Source: Flavobacteriaceae bacterium UBA1903 (lineage in GTDB: Bacteria; Bacteroidota; Bacteroidia; Flavobacteriales; Flavobacteriaceae). From it: DNA of 64,000 bases. The first letter of the stretch is position 1. Each line of letters starts with the position of its first letter. The stretch covers positions 1-64,000 of the forward strand of contig DDGL01000012.1 in the NCBI GenBank assembly GCA_002337605.1, read 5' to 3'. Made by a program: the position numbers and the translations under genes. Of this stretch, positions 1 to 9,098 are shown piece after piece. The notes below the pieces were generated by a model. The model saw only the letters and a list, made by a program, of their open reading frames with translations. It was not told the origin of the DNA and made no database searches.

Positions 1-111
1 CTTCACAGTGCATCATTTAAACTGTGAATAAAATGTTCTTTTGCCGTTTACATAATTAAAGTACCTTCTTTAAAGCTCGATTCATTTATTTGAATCTAGT
101 CTTTTTTTTTA
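1..111 (+). ncRNA. Tandem structured RNA-like element, copy 1 (left part cut by window)
   Basis: This is the first of two copies with an exact 180-bp offset from each other. It holds an 8-bp hairpin (TTCACAGT at 2-9 with ACTGTGAA at 21-28), the conserved string CTTTTGCCG at 38-46, a CCTTCTTTAA block, and a final hairpin (GATTCA at 79-84 with TGAATC at 91-96) followed by a run of nine T at 102-110, which is terminator-like on the plus strand. The upstream part present in copy 2 lies before base 1 here. There is no ORF. A small RNA, an attenuator or a riboswitch-like leader are all possible; I do not recognise the family. That it is an RNA is inference. Confidence 0.45.
79..110 (+). terminator. 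Terminator-like hairpin of copy 1
   Basis: GATTCA (79-84) pairs with TGAATC (91-96) around a six-base loop, and nine T follow at 102-110. Confidence 0.55.
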
Positions 112-290
112 ATAAACTTAAGAAACACACGAATCAGGTGGCGGCAAAAGATATACTGAGTTGTATGGAAGCTACCCTATCTTCACGATGTATCTTTTAA
201 ACTGATACTACATAGCTCTTTTGCCGTTTTACTATTCTAAAAACGCCTTCTTTAAGTCCTGATTCTACAAAGAGTCAGAACTTTTTTTTA
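111..290 (+). ncRNA. Tandem structured RNA-like element, copy 2 (complete)
   Basis: The complete copy adds a 5' part: GGTGGC (137-142) can pair with GCTACC (171-176), and CGGCAAAAG (142-150) is a perfect complement of CTTTTGCCG (218-226). The two helices cross, so a pseudoknot is possible. Between them sits a hairpin (GTATC 190-194 with GATAC 204-208) whose loop shares TTTAAACTG with copy 1, although the stem sequence differs. It ends with CTGATTCT/AGAGTCAG (259-266/271-278) and eight T. A stem kept by changed bases and a terminator-like end argue for a transcribed structured RNA, but the family and function are unknown. Confidence 0.5.
259..289 (+). terminator. Terminator-like hairpin of copy 2
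   Basis: CTGATTCT (259-266) pairs along its whole length with AGAGTCAG (271-278), with one G-U, around the loop ACAA. Eight T follow at 282-289. Confidence 0.65.
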
Positions 291-653
291 TGGAATAAAC
301 TCAACGCCGTATCCTACTTTACTACGAATACAGTGGCCCGCCCCCAAAAACCGGGTAGATGGTGCAAGCCCTCCAGTAATTTATTAATAGGGTACCCTTC
401 CTACAAAGTACCCTGAAATGCAGCAGAGAAATGTATTTGCGGCGTTGATAATACAAATGCATTCTGTATAAGCTATTTTTTGAAGCACCTATGGGTGATG
501 CTATATACTCTCATAGATATTGTTTGTCTTTTAGGGTCTGTCCAATTATTTTAGTTCTAATTTACTAGTCAATCCTAATTATTCTGTAGTTTTTCTTTAC
601 CTTACCCTACTAAATTAGTATGGTACTAATAACAAATCTTTAAAAAAAATACA
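291..653. other. Gene-free stretch with a degenerate third repeat and a hairpin
   Basis: From about 295 to 337 the sequence again resembles the start of the tandem element (AATAAACTCAA, then ACGAAT-CAGTGGC), but the rest of the unit is missing. AGGGTAC (389-395) can pair with GTACCCT (408-414). No ORF, no tRNA and no convincing TAnnTTTG promoter was seen for the gene starting at 654. Confidence 0.4.
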
Positions 654-2483
654 ATGAAAGCAAAAATTACAATTCCATGTTTTTTAACAATTTTACTGGC
701 AATAGTAACTTTTGGGAACTTACAAGCCCAGGAACGAATTCTAGCCTTACAAGAACCTTTTGTGATCCTGATAGACCCTGCCGATGGGACTATTCTGGAT
801 CCTGATTTTATAGATTTAACGCCTCAGTCGCAAGGACTGCCCAAAGGAATTATACAAGTTGGAGATGAATTATGGATTTCAGATCAGACGGCCGATGTGA
901 TCTATAGATATGACCTTGGCGGAACTTTTATTAGCACCATTACCGGTGGGATGGATAATATAAAAGGGATGGCATTGATAAATAATACTGAAGTATGGGT
1001 GACCAATGCTGGTAGCAATAACGGTGCTCCAGGGGATGCTATTGTACGGTTTGATACTGCAGGAAATAACCTGGGCTCTTTTGTTACAAATGGCTCCTCC
1101 TTCGATATTATTGATACAGGAACTGAAGTTTATATTTCTTATATAAATGCGCAAACTAAAATTGAAAGGAGAGATTATACGGGGGCTATTTTGGGAAATC
1201 TTGTTGAAGAAGGTGTCGTTTCATTTATGCAACAGATGGAACTAAATGCTGCGAATAATTCTGTATATACTGGGGTATTTAGTAATGGAGCTAATCCTCT
1301 TGGATTGTATGAATTTTCTCAAACTGATGGGTCCATTCTTAATTATTACGCAGAAGGAGCCTTACGTGGCGTTGCAGCTCTTGACGATGGAAATGTACTG
1401 GTTTCAACAGGGAATATCATAAAGTTAGTAAACACTACTACAAGTACAAGTACTACTATTTCTTCTGGAGGTTCTTCACAATATTTTTTACGTGCTACTC
1501 TTACACCCTGTACACCTCCAGCCACTCCTACGGGCGATGCAGCACAAACTTTTGATGAAGGAGCAACTCTGGCAGATATTGTTGTGACTCCAGCGGGAGT
1601 TACCTGGTATGCTACTGAAATGGATGCATTAAATGGCACTAACCCGCTGGATAACGCAACCTTATTAGTAGATGGAGAAACCTACTATGCTGTCAATTTT
1701 GAAGGAGGTTGCCCAAGTGCACCTTTTGCGGTTACAGTGACCGTAAACTGTATTCCACCTGCAACACCTACAGGAGATGCGGTGCAAACTTTTGTTGATG
1801 GTGCAACGGTAGGAGATATTGTTGTAGACCCTAGCACTGTGACCTGGTTTGCTACAGAAATGGATGCGTTAAATAATACAAACCCATTGTTACTATCCAC
1901 ACTATTGGAAAATGGTGAAGATTATTTTGCTGTGAATATTGTAAGTGATTGCTTGAGCGAACCTTTTGAAGTTACAGTAGTTGTAGAATGTATTCCTGCA
2001 GCAACTCCTACAGGGGATGCGATACAAACGTTTCCTGAAGGCGCTACACTCGCCGATGTTGTAGTTAACCCATCAACAGTATCTTGGTTTGCTACTGAAG
2101 CAGATGCGCTTGCATTAATGAATGAGTTACCATTGTCTACAGTTTTAGAAGATGGAGAAAATTATTTTGCAGTTAACGGAGCAACAGATTGCCCAAGCAC
2201 TCCTTTCGAAGTTACAATTATACTTGATACACTTGGGGTTACAGATTTCACTAATGCATCTATTGCGGTGTATCCTAATCCAGTTAAAAATGAGTTGTCA
2301 ATTAGTTACATCACAGAAATAGATACCATAACAATAACGAATGTCTTAGGGCAAGTGGTGCTTAACGAGGAGAATAACGGTTCTAATGTAACATTAGACT
2401 TATCTGGCTTAAGTAATGGCTTGTATCTAGTTACGGTTACCGCAGGAACTAAAAAGCTTTCGACGAAGTTGATAAAGGAATAA
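654..2483 (+). CDS. Secreted repeat protein with T9SS type A C-terminal sorting domain
   Basis: A 609-residue protein predicted to be exported by the Sec system and then by type IX secretion to the cell surface or medium. It starts with a signal peptide (about residues 1-26, ending AQA-like). A six-bladed or NHL-like propeller region follows (about 30-280) with WISDQTADVIYRYD-type strands. Three tandem 80-residue modules (about 286-365, 366-445, 446-525) each begin with CxPxATPTGDA and contain QTF-x2-GAT and W(F/Y)ATE-x-DAL. The C-terminus (about 528-609) carries VYPNPV, a NVLGQ block and a final KLIKE, typical of the T9SS type A sorting domain. The modules are exactly 240 bases each. The ligand is unknown. 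Confidence 0.85.
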   Translation: MKAKITIPCFLTILLAIVTFGNLQAQERILALQEPFVILIDPADGTILDPDFIDLTPQSQGLPKGIIQVGDELWISDQTADVIYRYDLGGTFISTITGGMDNIKGMALINNTEVWVTNAGSNNGAPGDAIVRFDTAGNNLGSFVTNGSSFDIIDTGTEVYISYINAQTKIERRDYTGAILGNLVEEGVVSFMQQMELNAANNSVYTGVFSNGANPLGLYEFSQTDGSILNYYAEGALRGVAALDDGNVLVSTGNIIKLVNTTTSTSTTISSGGSSQYFLRATLTPCTPPATPTGDAAQTFDEGATLADIVVTPAGVTWYATEMDALNGTNPLDNATLLVDGETYYAVNFEGGCPSAPFAVTVTVNCIPPATPTGDAVQTFVDGATVGDIVVDPSTVTWFATEMDALNNTNPLLLSTLLENGEDYFAVNIVSDCLSEPFEVTVVVECIPAATPTGDAIQTFPEGATLADVVVNPSTVSWFATEADALALMNELPLSTVLEDGENYFAVNGATDCPSTPFEVTIILDTLGVTDFTNASIAVYPNPVKNELSISYITEIDTITITNVLGQVVLNEENNGSNVTLDLSGLSNGLYLVTVTAGTKKLSTKLIKE

Positions 2484-2497
2484 AACTTAAAATGAAA

Positions 2498-2731
2498 TTA
2501 AAACATCGATTTAAGAATCAGTTTTATACCGTTAAAGAGTAAATAAATAGTAGCAGCCATCCCAAGTATTGCAAGCGGAAGCAAGTAGTACATTGGGATG
2601 GTTTCTTTATTTAAGAAAGTGAAGGTAAAGAGGTAGGTAGTCAATACCAAAAGAGGGAGCGCAAGAGCTAAACGCTTTATACCTTTTAGTAATAATTGTT
2701 TGTCGGTATGTTTTTGATCCTGATTAGTCAT
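2498..2731 (-). CDS. Small inner-membrane protein, DUF6095-like
   Basis: A 77-residue protein with two clear membrane segments (about residues 20-40 and 46-70) separated by a short loop containing KETIP. It resembles the flavobacterial DUF6095 family, whose function is unknown. Its start overlaps the stop of murQ by 8 bases, so the two are almost certainly cotranscribed and translationally coupled. It converges with the T9SS gene to its left, with only 14 bases between the stops. The family name comes from memory and context. Confidence 0.7.
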   Translation of the reverse strand: MTNQDQKHTDKQLLLKGIKRLALALPLLVLTTYLFTFTFLNKETIPMYYLLPLAILGMAATIYLLFNGIKLILKSMF

Positions 2732-3539
2732 GTACAGATGCTGTTATGGCTTTGCGAACGCTGCCGTGTTTCTGTAAAAGTTTCGCCGCTTTTTCCTGGT
2801 CTATATTTAATTCCTGCATAAGCATTCGCGTACCACGATCTACAAGCTTGTTGTTGCTCAATTGCATATCGACCATTTTGTTTCCTTTCACACGACCTAA
2901 TTGTACCATAGCCGCAGTAGAAATCATATTTAGCACTAACTTCTGTGCCGTTCCAGCTTTCATTCTGGAACTTCCTGTTACAAACTCGGGACCTACAATT
3001 ACAACTACAGGAAATTTTGCAGTCTTGTGTAATGGGCTCTCTTCATTACAGGTTATACACCCTGTAGCAATACCCGATGAATTACATTTCTCCAGTGCGC
3101 CAATAACGTAAGGAGTAGTTCCGGAAGCGGCAATGCCAATTACCACGTCATTAATACCAATCTGGTGTTCTTTCAAATCGTCCCAGCCTTGCTTTACTGA
3201 ATCTTCGGCAAATTCTACAGCTTTTCTTATGGCGGTGTCGCCCCCGGCGATAAGACCAATTACCACTCCATGATCCAAACCAAAAGTTGGGGGAATTTCA
3301 CTGGCATCTACAATACCCAGTCTACCACTCGTGCCAGCGCCCATATAAAATAAACGCCCTCCATCTTTTAGTTTTTTTGAAACTATAGTAGTGAGTTTTT
3401 CAATTTGCGGAAGTGCTTTCTCGACAGCTAGTGGGACAGTTTTGTCTTCAGCATTTATGTTTGTGAGCAACTCCTGTATGCTCATCTGTTCCAAATGATT
3501 GTAATTTGAATCTGATTCGGTAATTTTATTGAAATCCAT
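2724..3539 (-). CDS. murQ: N-acetylmuramic acid 6-phosphate etherase
   Basis: Cleaves the lactyl ether of MurNAc-6-phosphate to give GlcNAc-6-phosphate and D-lactate, a cytoplasmic step of cell-wall recycling. The 271-residue product has the SIS sugar-phosphate domain with MGAGTSGRLGIVDASE, the GLIAGGDTAIRKAVE stretch, GIAASGTTPYVIGAL and the GSSRMKAGTAQK motif, at the length usual for the family. An in-frame TTG lies at 3548, but I choose the ATG at 3539 because a TAACTTTG promoter element ends at 3546, only six bases before it; the message is probably leaderless. It is the first gene of a pair with the DUF6095-like protein. Confidence 0.95.
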   Translation of the reverse strand: MDFNKITESDSNYNHLEQMSIQELLTNINAEDKTVPLAVEKALPQIEKLTTIVSKKLKDGGRLFYMGAGTSGRLGIVDASEIPPTFGLDHGVVIGLIAGGDTAIRKAVEFAEDSVKQGWDDLKEHQIGINDVVIGIAASGTTPYVIGALEKCNSSGIATGCITCNEESPLHKTAKFPVVVIVGPEFVTGSSRMKAGTAQKLVLNMISTAAMVQLGRVKGNKMVDMQLSNNKLVDRGTRMLMQELNIDQEKAAKLLQKHGSVRKAITASVHD

Positions 3540-3545
3540 ACATAG

Positions 3546-3553
3546 CAAAGTTA
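3546..3553 (-). promoter_or_regulatory. Bacteroidota -7 promoter element of murQ
   Basis: TAACTTTG on the minus strand matches TAnnTTTG and lies six bases before the murQ ATG. No clear TTG -33 element is seen. Confidence 0.6.
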
Positions 3554-3557
3554 CAAT

Positions 3558-4370
3558 TTATTCAACAGTATACGTTAAGAGAGATACTTCTGAAACTCTG
3601 AAATAACCTAAGGGGAAGTTAGCTTCGTTGGTTTGGTTTACTATGTTTCCACGCACCGTTGCGGGTTGTGTTTCAAAAGGGCCGCCACCCTGATCCCCAC
3701 TTTGTTGTAATAGGGTGAACATAAAATTGTAAAATTGTTCGTCTACTCCAGACAAATAAAAAGTAACCTGGTCTCCTGCTTCAAGATCGTCTACAGAATA
3801 AAATCCAAAAATCTGATTCCCATCAAAAAATTCATCGGTAAGAGCATCAGCTACATATCCTCTGGAGGAAAGTCCTTCAAAAAAATAATAATTTTCTGTG
3901 TCCGGCGGGTCTGTGAAAAAAGCTTTCAGTTCAATTTCATCGTTAGAAAATCCTCCTTCATTATCTTGCTCAACAAATTCTAACGGGACTCCTGTTACAA
4001 GCATTTCAGTGGCACTGTAAGTTTCTCCGTCTACTGTTATTTCTAACGTATAGGGTACTCCTGATTCTGGTTCAATAGTTGAAAGCGCGTACCGGCCATC
4101 TTCAATAAAAGGGACCACTATTGCGTTTTCATTTTCTGGCGTTATGGTTACAACAGCATCGTTTACAAATTCGGGATCCGAATTGAAGAACGGGATAGTT
4201 TTACTTAAGGTTACCCTTAATATAAAATCATCAACCCCTATTTGCTTTTCAAAATTAGCTTCAATAACCAATTTAGGTGTGCCTTCATTTAAATCTACTT
4301 CCACTACATCTTCACAGGCGCCAAAAGTGGTAGCCAGTATTATTAAAAACAATAACTTTTTCATCAGCAT
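3558..4370 (-). CDS. DUF4249 family outer-membrane lipoprotein
   Basis: A 270-residue lipoprotein: a hydrophobic signal (KKLLFLIILATTFGAC) ends in a lipobox with Cys at about residue 19, followed by EDVVEVDLNEGTPKLVIEA, the usual start of DUF4249 proteins. These accompany TonB-dependent receptors in Bacteroidota and are thought to act as surface partners; the ligand is unknown. The start ATG at 4370 shares one base with the TGA of the receptor gene (TGATG), so the two are translationally coupled. A second in-frame ATG at 4364 would also leave an intact signal. The hydrophobic start rules out the upstream TTG as necessary. Confidence 0.88.
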   Translation of the reverse strand: MLMKKLLFLIILATTFGACEDVVEVDLNEGTPKLVIEANFEKQIGVDDFILRVTLSKTIPFFNSDPEFVNDAVVTITPENENAIVVPFIEDGRYALSTIEPESGVPYTLEITVDGETYSATEMLVTGVPLEFVEQDNEGGFSNDEIELKAFFTDPPDTENYYFFEGLSSRGYVADALTDEFFDGNQIFGFYSVDDLEAGDQVTFYLSGVDEQFYNFMFTLLQQSGDQGGGPFETQPATVRGNIVNQTNEANFPLGYFRVSEVSLLTYTVE

Positions 4371-6730
4371 CAAAATTTAAAATTATACGTTACAGAAGGA
4401 ATAATTCCGAAGATAGATAAACGAACCGCTTCGTTCTGACCAGTATCTGTATTCTCGCTAAAGGACAAAGAGGCTGCATTCTTACGATTGTAAATATTGT
4501 ACACGCTAAAGACCCATTCCCCTTGCCAGCGCTTTGGATTGTTAGGCTTTGGAGTCCAGGTTGCCGAAATATCTACGTGGTGAAAAGCAGCTAACCTGCT
4601 GCTGTTTCTTGCTTCGTATACGGGTACCACAAGGTTACTATATTCATATTGTCCGTTGGGAAATGTACTTGGGCGACCAGTTTGATACACGGCATTTGCA
4701 CCAAAAGACCACTTGTTGTTAAGTTCGTATTGGGCAGTGATAGAAATGTCATGGGGTTTGTCCCAGGCTGCATTATACCATTGTCCTTCGTTTATGCCAA
4801 TTTCTTCGGCGGTTCTTCCTGGGGTTCGCTGTTCACTTTTGGAAATGGTGTAGGCGATCCAACCTTGTAGTTTTCCAGTAGTTTTTCTCAGTAAAAGCTC
4901 CAAACCGTAAGCTCTGGCTTCTCCTTTCAACAAAATTTGCTCTACAGCATCGTTGGCAATTAAGTCGGCATCGTCCACATAATCCAGGCGGTTATCTACC
5001 GTTTTGTAAAATGTTTCGGCTTCTAAAGAGAAATTTTCAAATTTTTTAAAGTACCCGAATGCCACTTGATCTGCGGTTTGTGGCTCTATAAATTTTCCGC
5101 TGGGTGCATAAATATCGAACGGAGTAGGAGAGGTGGTATTGCTTATTAAATGAATGTACTGTGCCGTTCGGTTATAACTTGCTTTTATGGAAGAAGTTTC
5201 ATTTAACTGAAAAGCGGCAGAAATTCTTGGTTCTAAGTTTCCAAAGGATTCAATCACCTCACTTCTTTTGAAAGAAATAGTATCGATGGGCGTCGCTTTT
5301 TGATAGATATCCAGGTTTTGATTATACAAAATAGGGTTGTCGTTTTCATACACGTTTAAAGCGTCCTGTCCCAATCTCGCAAATGTTGAAAATCGTAACC
5401 CGGCTTGAACAGATAGTTTATCGCTTACTTTTATTTCTGAATCTAAGTAAATAGCATTTTCAGTAGCGTATTTTTTAGTAGTTTTAAAGGGATTTATTCC
5501 CGAGGTCTCGGTTGTGGGGTTTATTTCACCAGGATTAAACTGGTAATAAATTCCATTAAAACCATATTGTAGTTTTACCTTTTCTGAAATATAATGGCTG
5601 AAATCGTATTTCAGGTTGAAATTTTTAATACCACTGTCAAAATCGAACTCTACAAAGCCCAGCTCCAACCCGTAATAATAATCTGAATAGATCAAGGAAA
5701 GGTTGCTGAAAAGCTGGTCGTTAAACAAGTGGTTCCACCGTAAATTAACCGTCGCATTTCCGAAGTTATTACTGAAGCTATCTGCAATTTCAAAAACATC
5801 ACGTCCAAAATACCCCGAAAGAAAAAGCCGGTTGTCTTTGTTTATGTTGTAACTAATCTTGGTGTTTAAATCGTAGAAATAAGCAATGTTGTCATTATCA
5901 AACAGCGGTAAAAATAAATGCGCATAACTACTGCGTCCGCCAATTAAAAACGAAGCAGTATCTTTTTTAATAGGCCCTTCCAGTAATAATCTACTTGCAA
6001 CTAAACCAATTCCTCCATTGGCTTCAAATTGTTTTATGTTGCCGTCCTTTTGATAAATATCTAAGACTGAAGATATTCGTCCTCCGTAGCGTGCAGGAAT
6101 ACCCCCTTTGTAAAGGGTTAGATCTTTAATGGCATCTGGATTAAACACCGAAAAGAATCCAAACAAGTGCGACGAATTATAAAGGGTTGCTTCATCCAGC
6201 AGAATTAAATTCTGGTCTGCGGCACCACCGCGCACGTTAAAACCACTAGCGCCTTCTCCGGCATTGGTAACACCAGGAAGTAATGTAATGGCTTTGATCA
6301 CATCTTTCTCACCTAACACCACCGGAATTTTTTTGATAGTTCCAGCAGTCAACCTGTTTACGCTCATTTCCGGTTTACGGATGTTCAATGCTTCAATATC
6401 TGCTTTTATAACAATTTCGTCTAGCTGCTGGGTGTCCTCGGCTAAATTAATTGCTACTGTTGTATCGGAAGTAAGTTCAATTGTTTTCTGGACTGTTGTA
6501 AAACCTATATTGCTGAAATATACTTCATAAGTGCCTTCTGGTAAGGTAATAGAATAAAAACCATATTCATTAGTAACCGTACCCGTTTGCAGGGAAGGGA
6601 TAATGACGTTTACATTTAGCAAGGTCTCACCAGAGGAAGCTTCAGAAACCACCCCGCTAAGGGTGTATTTCTCTTGAGAGAAAGCCAGAGTGCTTATTAA
6701 AAAACACCATAGCAAAAGGATTTTTTTCAA
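4370..6730 (-). CDS. TonB-dependent receptor with carboxypeptidase-like N-terminal domain
   Basis: A 786-residue outer-membrane transporter. The order is: signal peptide (1-18, ends AFSQ), CarboxypepD_reg-like beta-sandwich (about 22-105, GVVSEASSGETLLNVNV), plug domain (about 120-230, with FNVRGGAADQNLILLDEA and GGIPARYGGRISSVLDI), and a 22-strand-type barrel to the C-terminal F. The start codon is TTG; no ATG lies in frame nearby upstream. It forms an operon with the DUF4249 lipoprotein. The substrate cannot be told from sequence; no SusD-like partner is present, so a glycan role is not supported. A TACTTTTA element (6744-6751) is a possible promoter. Confidence 0.9.
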   Translation of the reverse strand: MKKILLLWCFLISTLAFSQEKYTLSGVVSEASSGETLLNVNVIIPSLQTGTVTNEYGFYSITLPEGTYEVYFSNIGFTTVQKTIELTSDTTVAINLAEDTQQLDEIVIKADIEALNIRKPEMSVNRLTAGTIKKIPVVLGEKDVIKAITLLPGVTNAGEGASGFNVRGGAADQNLILLDEATLYNSSHLFGFFSVFNPDAIKDLTLYKGGIPARYGGRISSVLDIYQKDGNIKQFEANGGIGLVASRLLLEGPIKKDTASFLIGGRSSYAHLFLPLFDNDNIAYFYDLNTKISYNINKDNRLFLSGYFGRDVFEIADSFSNNFGNATVNLRWNHLFNDQLFSNLSLIYSDYYYGLELGFVEFDFDSGIKNFNLKYDFSHYISEKVKLQYGFNGIYYQFNPGEINPTTETSGINPFKTTKKYATENAIYLDSEIKVSDKLSVQAGLRFSTFARLGQDALNVYENDNPILYNQNLDIYQKATPIDTISFKRSEVIESFGNLEPRISAAFQLNETSSIKASYNRTAQYIHLISNTTSPTPFDIYAPSGKFIEPQTADQVAFGYFKKFENFSLEAETFYKTVDNRLDYVDDADLIANDAVEQILLKGEARAYGLELLLRKTTGKLQGWIAYTISKSEQRTPGRTAEEIGINEGQWYNAAWDKPHDISITAQYELNNKWSFGANAVYQTGRPSTFPNGQYEYSNLVVPVYEARNSSRLAAFHHVDISATWTPKPNNPKRWQGEWVFSVYNIYNRKNAASLSFSENTDTGQNEAVRLSIFGIIPSVTYNFKF

Positions 6731-6768
6731 TTGTAATTTTTTATAAAAGTACGAATATGAATAGTACT

Positions 6769-6798
6769 AAAAAAGCCTTCAGAAAATCTGAAGGCTTT
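6769..6798 (-). terminator. Rho-independent terminator of icd
   Basis: GCCTTCAG (6775-6782) pairs with CTGAAGGC (6788-6795). On the minus strand the stem is followed by six T (complement of 6769-6774), just after the icd stop. Confidence 0.85.
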
Positions 6799-6803
6799 AT
6801 AGT

Positions 6804-9032
6804 TTATGAAATTTCTGAAAGTATGGCATTGAGAGTTTTACTCGCCCGCATTTCCTCATTTACCCGATTTTCATTTGGATAATAGTAGCCTTCAATACTC
6901 ACTGGACTGCCTTGTGCCTCCAGCAATTCTTTTAAAATTTTGTCTTCGCTGGCATTCATTTTTTCAGCAATTGGAGTGAATCTCTTTTGTAAGGTTTCAT
7001 CTTTATCCTGGTTTGCCAGGGCTTCAGCCCAGTATTTTGCCAGATAGAAGTGACTTCCACGGTTGTCAATTTCATTTACTTTTCGTGAAGGTCCCTTTTT
7101 GTTTTCCAATAGCTTCTCGGTAGCGTCGTCCAAAGCTTCCCCTAGAACAACAGCGTTGTTGTTGTTATACGTTGCGCCTAAGTGATCCAAAGAGACTGCC
7201 AATGCAAGAAATTCTCCTAAAGAGTCCCAACGCAGATGTCCTTCCTCTACAAATTGCTGTACATGCTTAGGAGCAGATCCTCCAGCGCCTGTTTCAAACA
7301 ATCCGCCGCCATTCATTAACGGGACAATAGACAGCATTTTTGCACTAGTACCTAATTCCAAAATGGGGAAGAGGTCGGTGAGGTAATCACGCAATACATT
7401 CCCAGTTACCGAAATAGTGTTTTCGCCATTCTTAACACGCTGCAACGTATATTCTGTTGCCTTTGCTACAGAAAGTATTTTTATTTCTAAACCAGATGTA
7501 TCGTGGTTTGGTAAGTAGTTGTTTACTTTTTTAATCAACTCAGCATCGTGTGCACGATTTTCATCCAACCAGAACACTGCTGGCCAACCCGTAGCTCTTG
7601 CACGACTCACAGCCAATTTTACCCAATCCTGAATAGGTAAGTCTTTTACCTGGCACATACGCCAGATATCCCCTTCGCTCACGTTGTGGGTCATTAAAAC
7701 GTTCCCATCTTGATCTATAACTTCGACAGTACCTGCATTTTTTATTTCGAAGGTTTTGTCGTGAGATCCATATTCTTCGGCTTTTTGTGCCATCAATCCA
7801 ACATTAGGCACCGTTCCCATTGTTGTAGGATCGAATGCACCATTTTTCTTGCAAAATTCTATAGTTGCTTCGTACAAATCGGCATAGCTACTATCTGGAA
7901 TCACGGCTTTTGTATCTTGTTGCTTGCCTTCTGCATTCCACATTTGCCCGGAAGTTCTAATCATTGCTGGCATAGAAGCATCAATAATTACATCACTTGG
8001 TACATGTAAATTGGTAATTCCTTTATCACTGTTAACCATCGCCAGGTCTGGGTTATTTTCCAGGGCTTTCTCTATATCTGCTAAAATTTCGTTACGTTTT
8101 GCTTCTGGAAGGCCGCCAATATCATTTAAAACATCGCCAAAACCATTGTTTGGATCTACTCCTGCTTCTATAAGTGCTTTGCTGTGCTTATCAAAAACAT
8201 CGGCAAAAAATACACGAACGGCATGCCCGAAAATAATTGGGTCACTCACTTTCATCATCGTGGCTTTCATATGCAATGAAAACAACACGTTTTTATCTTT
8301 GGCGTCCTGTACCTGCTCTTTTAAGAAAGACAATAATGCTTTTTTCTCCAGCACCGAAGCATCAATAATTTCACCTTTTAATACTGAAATGCTATCTTTT
8401 AAAACATGTTCAGCACCATCATTTCCTTTCAGTACAATGTTGACGGAACCTTCATTTTCTATGGTAACAGATTGCTCGTTGTGCCTAAAATCGCCTTTAC
8501 TCATTGTAGCAACGTGGCTCTTGCTGTCTGCACTCCAGGCGCCCATACGATGCGGGTTTTTCTTAGCATAGTTTTTTACAGCTTTAGGCGCGCGACGGTC
8601 GCTGTTTCCCTCTCTTAAAACCGGGTTTACAGCACTCCCTTTTACTTTGTCGTAGGCTACCTTTACTTTTTTATCCTCTTCTGTTTTTGGGTTTTCCGGA
8701 TAGTCCGGAATGTTAAAACCTTTTGCTTGTAATTCTGAAATTGCCGCCACCAGCTGTGGTACCGAAGCACTGATATTCGGTAATTTAATAATGTTGGCTT
8801 CTGGTGTTTTTGCCAACTCGCCCAATTCTGCCAGGGCATCAGTTACTTTTTGGTCTTCAGTAAGGTAGTCTGCCATATTTGCTAAAATCCTACCGGCAAG
8901 TGAAATATCTCTGGTTTCAATTGCGATAGCTGAAGGTTTTGTAAAGGCTTCCACAATAGGTAAAAACGAATGTGTTGCCAAATATGGAGCTTCGTCTGTT
9001 TTGGTGTAGATAATTTTAGCGGTCTTAGTCAT
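6804..9032 (-). CDS. icd: NADP-dependent isocitrate dehydrogenase, monomeric type
   Basis: Oxidatively decarboxylates isocitrate to 2-oxoglutarate with NADP in the TCA cycle. At 742 residues it has the length of the monomeric (IDH-II) class, not the ~400-residue dimeric class. Family landmarks are NPVLREGNSDRRAP, KNYAKKNPHRMGAWS, the central DASMPAMIR stretch, and the late MNGGGLFETGAGGSAPKH and NDRGSHFYLAKYWAEAL-like (here DNRGSHFYLAKYWAEAL) segments. It is monocistronic: it has its own terminator and a TATCTTTG promoter at 9091-9098 with a leader of about 55 bases. Confidence 0.96.
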   Translation of the reverse strand: MTKTAKIIYTKTDEAPYLATHSFLPIVEAFTKPSAIAIETRDISLAGRILANMADYLTEDQKVTDALAELGELAKTPEANIIKLPNISASVPQLVAAISELQAKGFNIPDYPENPKTEEDKKVKVAYDKVKGSAVNPVLREGNSDRRAPKAVKNYAKKNPHRMGAWSADSKSHVATMSKGDFRHNEQSVTIENEGSVNIVLKGNDGAEHVLKDSISVLKGEIIDASVLEKKALLSFLKEQVQDAKDKNVLFSLHMKATMMKVSDPIIFGHAVRVFFADVFDKHSKALIEAGVDPNNGFGDVLNDIGGLPEAKRNEILADIEKALENNPDLAMVNSDKGITNLHVPSDVIIDASMPAMIRTSGQMWNAEGKQQDTKAVIPDSSYADLYEATIEFCKKNGAFDPTTMGTVPNVGLMAQKAEEYGSHDKTFEIKNAGTVEVIDQDGNVLMTHNVSEGDIWRMCQVKDLPIQDWVKLAVSRARATGWPAVFWLDENRAHDAELIKKVNNYLPNHDTSGLEIKILSVAKATEYTLQRVKNGENTISVTGNVLRDYLTDLFPILELGTSAKMLSIVPLMNGGGLFETGAGGSAPKHVQQFVEEGHLRWDSLGEFLALAVSLDHLGATYNNNNAVVLGEALDDATEKLLENKKGPSRKVNEIDNRGSHFYLAKYWAEALANQDKDETLQKRFTPIAEKMNASEDKILKELLEAQGSPVSIEGYYYPNENRVNEEMRASKTLNAILSEIS

Positions 9033-9090
9033 ATAGAAGAGTGTTTATTTCGGTTGAAAATTGGTTTCGTAATCTTTTACTTACGGCTTG

Positions 9091-9098
9091 CAAAGATA
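9091..9098 (-). promoter_or_regulatory. -7 promoter element of icd
   Basis: TATCTTTG on the minus strand, about 58 bases before the icd ATG. No clear -33 TTG. Confidence 0.5.

Noticed and set aside
1..653. Integron attC sites or a CRISPR-like array
   Set aside because: Only two full copies 180 bases apart, no spacer/repeat pattern, no integrase or cas gene, and each copy ends in a terminator-like stem.
7924..8571. 215-codon plus-strand ORF opposite icd
   Set aside because: Wholly antisense to the well-conserved isocitrate dehydrogenase; a reading-frame shadow.
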